Assembly (NCBI GenBank): GCA_964624795.1
Contig: CAZUZS010000010.1
Location: forward strand, 1 to 64,000
DNA length: 64,000 nucleotides
DNA from: CAZUZS01 sp964624795
GTDB lineage: Bacteria > Calditrichota > Calditrichia > RBG-13-44-9
Direction of reading: 5' to 3'
Position numbers and translations under genes: made by a program
Shown: one piece after another, positions 61,361-64,000 of the stretch
Position numbering within the stretch: the stretch's first letter is position 1
Layout: each line of letters begins with the position of its first letter
The notes under the pieces: model-generated
Databases searched by the model: none
The model's input: only the letters and a program-made list of their open reading frames with translations
Told to the model about the DNA's origin: nothing

Positions 61361-61442
61361 TCTGTCATCTCGAAAAAAGTGAGAAAACCTGGAATATCCT
61401 TGAAGAAGGATTTATCAGTGCAAATTTGTCGAGATAAAATTG
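61361..61442. repeat. degenerate REP-like palindromic element
   Basis: Outer arms ATCTCGA (61367-61373) and TCGAGAT (61429-61435) flank an inner perfect hairpin ATCCTT-GAAG-AAGGAT (61396-61411). The TGTCATCTCGA...GTGAGAAA wording resembles intergenic palindromic repeats common in environmental FCB genomes (recollection, not a search). Only one copy is seen here. Confidence 0.4.
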
Positions 61443-61487
61443 GTCTTTCTGTTTTGGAGAGAAGATATGAGTTTAATAATATTCTTC

Positions 61488-61517
61488 TTGCTTTAAGTTG
61501 AGAGCGATTTATATTTT
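61488..61517 (+). promoter_or_regulatory. promoter candidate for the receiver-TM gene
   Basis: TTGCTT (61488-61493), 18 bases, TATTTT (61512-61517), 24 bases before the ATG; strong AGGAGG ribosome site follows. Confidence 0.35.
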
Positions 61518-61541
61518 AGCTGAAATTGAATAGGAGGTCGA

Positions 61542-62018
61542 ATGAAGAAGTTAGGCCGGGTTATGGTGGTGGACGATGAGGAGAATATCCGGGAGGTACT
61601 TTCAAATTACCTTGAAAACATGAATTATGATGTAGTGACCGCGATAGACGGTCAGGAGGCACTAAACAAATATAAAAAGGGCGAGTTTGATCTCGTTATT
61701 TCTGATCTCCTGATGCCCAACATTGACGGTTTGGAACTTCTAAAAAGAATCCGCAACCTGGATAAAGAAGTGATCTTTCTTATGATCACCGGCTATCCAT
61801 CGATTGAAACCGCAGTAGATGCCATCAAAAAGGGCGCCTACGACTACATCACAAAACCATTCCATATGGAAGATGTAAAACTCCGCATCGAACGCGCATT
61901 CGAAAAACGGTCGCTGAAAGATCGTCTTAAAACAGTTCAGGGATTTGCCTGGGCTCTCCTTTTTTCGATACCGTTGTGGTTAATCCTGGGAATAATATTG
62001 GCAGCAATTCTCAGGTAG
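61542..62018 (+). CDS. response-regulator receiver with C-terminal membrane anchor
   Basis: 158 residues. A complete receiver occupies 1-122: acidic pair Asp11-Asp12, phosphoacceptor Asp55 in VISDLLMP, Thr in MITGYPS and Lys105 in YITKPF. After a basic linker (EKRSLKDRLKTVQ) comes one hydrophobic helix at about 137-157 (ALLFSIPLWLILGIILAA) ending in Arg. There is no DNA-binding or enzymatic output. It is most likely a membrane-tethered phosphate sink or protein-interaction module. Excellent AGGAGG site 4-5 bases before ATG. Single-gene unit with a strong terminator. Confidence 0.88.
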   Translation: MKKLGRVMVVDDEENIREVLSNYLENMNYDVVTAIDGQEALNKYKKGEFDLVISDLLMPNIDGLELLKRIRNLDKEVIFLMITGYPSIETAVDAIKKGAYDYITKPFHMEDVKLRIERAFEKRSLKDRLKTVQGFAWALLFSIPLWLILGIILAAILR

Positions 62019-62097
62019 GCTTCGCAAATTTTATTACGATTAGATGGATTTCCGCGAAGTCTTAAATTCGATTTTGACTTTTCACCGATATAATTTT

Positions 62098-62125
62098 GCA
62101 CCGGGTATATGCCCGGTGCTTTCTT
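62098..62125 (+). terminator. rho-independent terminator after the receiver-TM gene
   Basis: GCACCGGG (62098-62105), loop TATATG, CCCGGTGC (62112-62119) and TTTCTT. An 8-bp GC-rich perfect stem, 80 bases past the stop codon. It may serve both strands, since the convergent phosphorylase gene ends at 62223. Confidence 0.85.
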
Positions 62126-62222
62126 ATCTGCGGGAAATCCGATTGCAAATCTCGAATTGGAAATAAAGATTGGAGAATACTGCCTCCGAGGTTGGATTAG
62201 ATTAACTCATTTCTGAAAATTT

Positions 62223-63062
62223 TTAACCAGCGCCAAGCTTTAATAGCGTTTCCGTAACCAAGCGTTGGAACGTTGTCTTCACGAGATTGGCGATCTCCGT
62301 TACCTCTTTGTGAGATAAGGGGCTCTTGCTGATCCCGGTTGCCAGATTTGTAATGCAGGAAATCCCCGCCACGCGAATACCTCGTGACCGCGCTACCAGA
62401 ACCTCGGGAATTGTTGACATGCTTACCGCATCCGCTCCAAATTTTTGTGCCATCCGAACCTCTGAGGCGGTCTCGTACGTCGGGCCAGTGGAGGAAAATA
62501 AAATACCCTTTTTGAGTGGGATTTTCAAATCCAGGCCAATCTCCTCGATGAGACGGATATACTCCTCGTCATAGGCGTTGTTCATGTCGGTCCAACGTGT
62601 TTCTCCCTGCGCCACCGGCCCCGTTAGCGGATTCCTAAACATAAAATTTATATGATCCGCAATCACCATCAAATCGCCCGGAACAAATCTCAGGTTTACA
62701 CCACCGGCGGCATTTGTGACCAGCAATGTTCTTATTCCCAATTCAGCCATTATGCGAACTACGTAGGCAACATTTTGAATGGCATGACCTTCGTAATAGT
62801 GTGTCCTCCCCTGAACTGCCAAAACAGGCATTCCGTGCAATTTTCCAAATACCAGAAAACCTTTGTGCCCGGCAACCGTGGATTGGGGATAATGCGGAAT
62901 CTTGGCAGCGGGTATTTTGATTTTCTCCGACAAACTGTCAGCAAAATCACCCAGGCCGGAGCCAAGAATTACCGCGATCCGCGGTTCTAATTCTGTGGAG
63001 TTGCGAATGTATCCTGTGCTTTCGGCTAATTGCTTTTTGATTTCTATTTCCGGAGTTTTCAT
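62223..63062 (-). CDS. punA: purine nucleoside phosphorylase (PNP/MTAP family)
   Basis: 279 residues, family 2 (trimeric) PNP. Phosphate loop VILGSGLGDFADSL, HYYEGH, TNAAGGVNLRF, and the purine-site stretch GPTYETASEVRMAQKFGADA followed by SMSTIPEVLVARSRGIRV with the TNLATG Asn are all present. It cleaves (deoxy)guanosine and inosine with phosphate. Its ATG overlaps the pgsA-like stop (ATGA), so both are translated together. Confidence 0.94.
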   Translation of the reverse strand: MKTPEIEIKKQLAESTGYIRNSTELEPRIAVILGSGLGDFADSLSEKIKIPAAKIPHYPQSTVAGHKGFLVFGKLHGMPVLAVQGRTHYYEGHAIQNVAYVVRIMAELGIRTLLVTNAAGGVNLRFVPGDLMVIADHINFMFRNPLTGPVAQGETRWTDMNNAYDEEYIRLIEEIGLDLKIPLKKGILFSSTGPTYETASEVRMAQKFGADAVSMSTIPEVLVARSRGIRVAGISCITNLATGISKSPLSHKEVTEIANLVKTTFQRLVTETLLKLGAG

Positions 63063-63631
63063 ATTTTCACGTCCTTGCCGGAATGCTCCGACTTCAAAAG
63101 TCTTACAAACTTCAATATGTAATAAAAAAAGGAAACGGCCACTGCCAACGCCGTTAGATAAAGAAGCGGCTCCTGGAAGACAACAAAACGGAAAAGAAAG
63201 GAAAGCAGGAGCAGAGATATCACAGTGACGGCAACTTTGCCAGGCATTTCCGATGCAACGACGCGCTGCACCTTTTGCATCAAAATGAGAGAACCGAATA
63301 CGATAAGGAGATCACGACCAATAACCACACACACAATCCACAGCGGCAGACCGAATGTCTGGTGCAGGGCGATGCTTCCTAATCCGACGGTAAATTTATC
63401 TGCGAGCGGATCCAGAATTTTTCCAAGTTCGCTGGTTTCATTGCGTTTTCTGGCGAAATAGCCGTCAGCATAATCCGAAATGATAGCCAGTAGGCCCAGT
63501 AAAATCGCACCGACGGCAAGTTCCTGCTTGATGAGAAAATATAAAACGAAACCCAATAAAAGCCGGAATCCACTCAACAGGTTCGAAATAGTCCAAATTT
63601 TGCCTTTTTCAAATAATATTGATATATCCAT
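63059..63631 (-). CDS. pgsA: CDP-alcohol phosphatidyltransferase, PgsA-like
   Basis: 190 residues from ATG 63631 (GGAAAA upstream); a longer frame to 63667 lacks a ribosome site. Several membrane helices. The CDP-alcohol motif D-G-x2-A-R-x8-G-x3-D-x3-D is complete in the stretch DYADGYFARKRNETSELGKI then LDPLADK. Most like phosphatidylglycerophosphate synthase (CDP-diacylglycerol + glycerol 3-phosphate), though related phosphatidylinositol-type enzymes cannot be excluded. Lies between sppA and the phosphorylase gene on one strand. Confidence 0.88.
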   Translation of the reverse strand: MDISILFEKGKIWTISNLLSGFRLLLGFVLYFLIKQELAVGAILLGLLAIISDYADGYFARKRNETSELGKILDPLADKFTVGLGSIALHQTFGLPLWIVCVVIGRDLLIVFGSLILMQKVQRVVASEMPGKVAVTVISLLLLSFLFRFVVFQEPLLYLTALAVAVSFFYYILKFVRLLKSEHSGKDVKI

Positions 63632-63701
63632 AGTTTTTCCAGTGGCGCTGAATCTGCTTGAGGCCAATTCGATTCAGGATAAAGGAATTATTTTCAACTT
63701 T

Positions 63702-64000
63702 TTATCTGATATCAGGAATCATTGGCATTACGTAAAGCGCTTCGCCATCGCGAAAATGCAAAAATCCGCGGATGAAGTTTTGCACCGCGAGCGGCACCAT
63801 TTTATCCGCTATGCTGATTCTTGAATCCAGACTGCCGGCCAGCAGTCTCTCAAGAACCGTCTGGCGTTTTGGCGATATTTCAACATTCACATAGGCATCC
63901 GCCGGAAGACCAATCATCTTTTTTGCAATCTGCATTGCCTCGTGTAACCCGCCCAATTTGTCCACCAGTCCGTTTTTCAAGCCCTGTGCACCGGTCCAAA
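63702..64000 (-). CDS. sppA: signal peptide peptidase SppA, C-terminal part (cut by window edge)
   Basis: About 99 codons ending at 63702 and open to the window edge, so the start is outside. WTGAQGLKNGLVDKLGG followed by LHEAMQIAKKMIGLPADAYV is the conserved end of the SppA/S49 catalytic region, where the family reads W(T/S)G.qA...GLVD.LGG. The catalytic Ser and Lys lie beyond the edge. SppA degrades cleaved signal peptides in the membrane. Followed by pgsA after 70 bases on the same strand. Confidence 0.88.
   Translation of the reverse strand, partial: WTGAQGLKNGLVDKLGGLHEAMQIAKKMIGLPADAYVNVEISPKRQTVLERLLAGSLDSRISIADKMVPLAVQNFIRGFLHFRDGEALYVMPMIPDIR

Larger units (their letters stand above)
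61267..61541. other. AT-rich gap ahead of the membrane-anchored receiver gene
   Basis: With the MraZ-like fragment this makes a stretch of about 470 bases without a convincing gene. It contains a REP-like palindromic element (61361-61442) and a candidate promoter (61488-61517). A 49-codon frame at 61351-61500 runs through the palindrome and has no good ribosome site. Confidence 0.45.

Noticed and set aside
61351..61500. 49-codon frame upstream of the receiver-TM gene
   Set aside because: It runs through a palindromic element, has no Shine-Dalgarno box and no known similarity.

Overview
The window looks like a chromosomal segment from a Gram-negative (two-membrane) bacterium of the FCB superphylum, perhaps a Calditrichota/KSB1-like lineage (inference). 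Sequence support: two PorV/PorQ-type outer-membrane beta-barrel proteins, a secreted metallopeptidase with a type IX secretion (T9SS) C-terminal sorting domain, a LapA-LapB pair (control of LPS synthesis), a stand-alone PASTA protein, many TPR lipoprotein/periplasmic proteins and a very rich set of receiver-domain regulators. TTG and GTG starts are common. No insertion sequence, integrase, CRISPR array or rRNA is visible.

Layout. (1) 1-12.4 kb: an accessory surface-glycan locus on the + strand. A small MerR-type DNA-binding protein sits behind a perfect 9-bp dyad. It is followed by a glycosyltransferase-methyltransferase fusion, two alkaline-phosphatase-superfamily enzymes, and a 2428-residue protein that strings together sulfotransferase, GT2, TPR, zinc ribbon, methyltransferase, GT2, two GT9-like and TPR regions. 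This is the most unusual part of the window. (2) 12.6-16.4 kb: small housekeeping enzymes (DHH phosphoesterase, NUDIX, B3/4, IscA-like) and a GAF/degenerate GGDEF protein. (3) 16.6-28.2 kb: tRNA-Ala(CGC), SRP RNA, dnaX-ybaB-recR, rhomboid, sirtuin, TPR lipoprotein, RlpA, thioredoxin, EngB, SerA and PdxS-PdxT. (4) 28.3-43.8 kb: pseudo-receiver/DUF4388 protein, ornithine aminotransferase, guaB-mce-mtgA, HAD phosphatase, T9SS-type peptidase, PorV-like protein, and dnaE-dtd-PASTA-rpe. (5) 44.3-57.3 kb: DinB-like, DUF502, PAP2, then a signalling operon with STAS antagonist, receiver-RsbW-type kinase, SpoIIE phosphatase and receiver-HisKA-receiver; M1 aminopeptidase; PorV-FN3; and a histidine kinase translationally coupled to an MqnA-like protein. 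(6) 57.3-64 kb: Crp/Fnr, SPOR protein, LapB, LapA, an LDH-like malate/lactate dehydrogenase, a receiver with a C-terminal membrane helix, purine nucleoside phosphorylase, PgsA-like synthase and the 3' end of SppA.

How it fits together. The STAS/RsbW-type/SpoIIE genes form a complete partner-switching module whose kinase carries its own receiver, so phosphorelay and partner switching are probably joined. The LapA-LapB/SPOR/Crp/kinase series links envelope control to transcription. PorV-like proteins plus a sorting-tail peptidase imply a T9SS encoded elsewhere. A common promoter form, TTGnnn - 16 to 18 bp - TAAATT/TAATTT/TATTTT/TATAAT, can be read in front of a dozen transcription units on both strands and gives a provisional picture of the housekeeping promoter.
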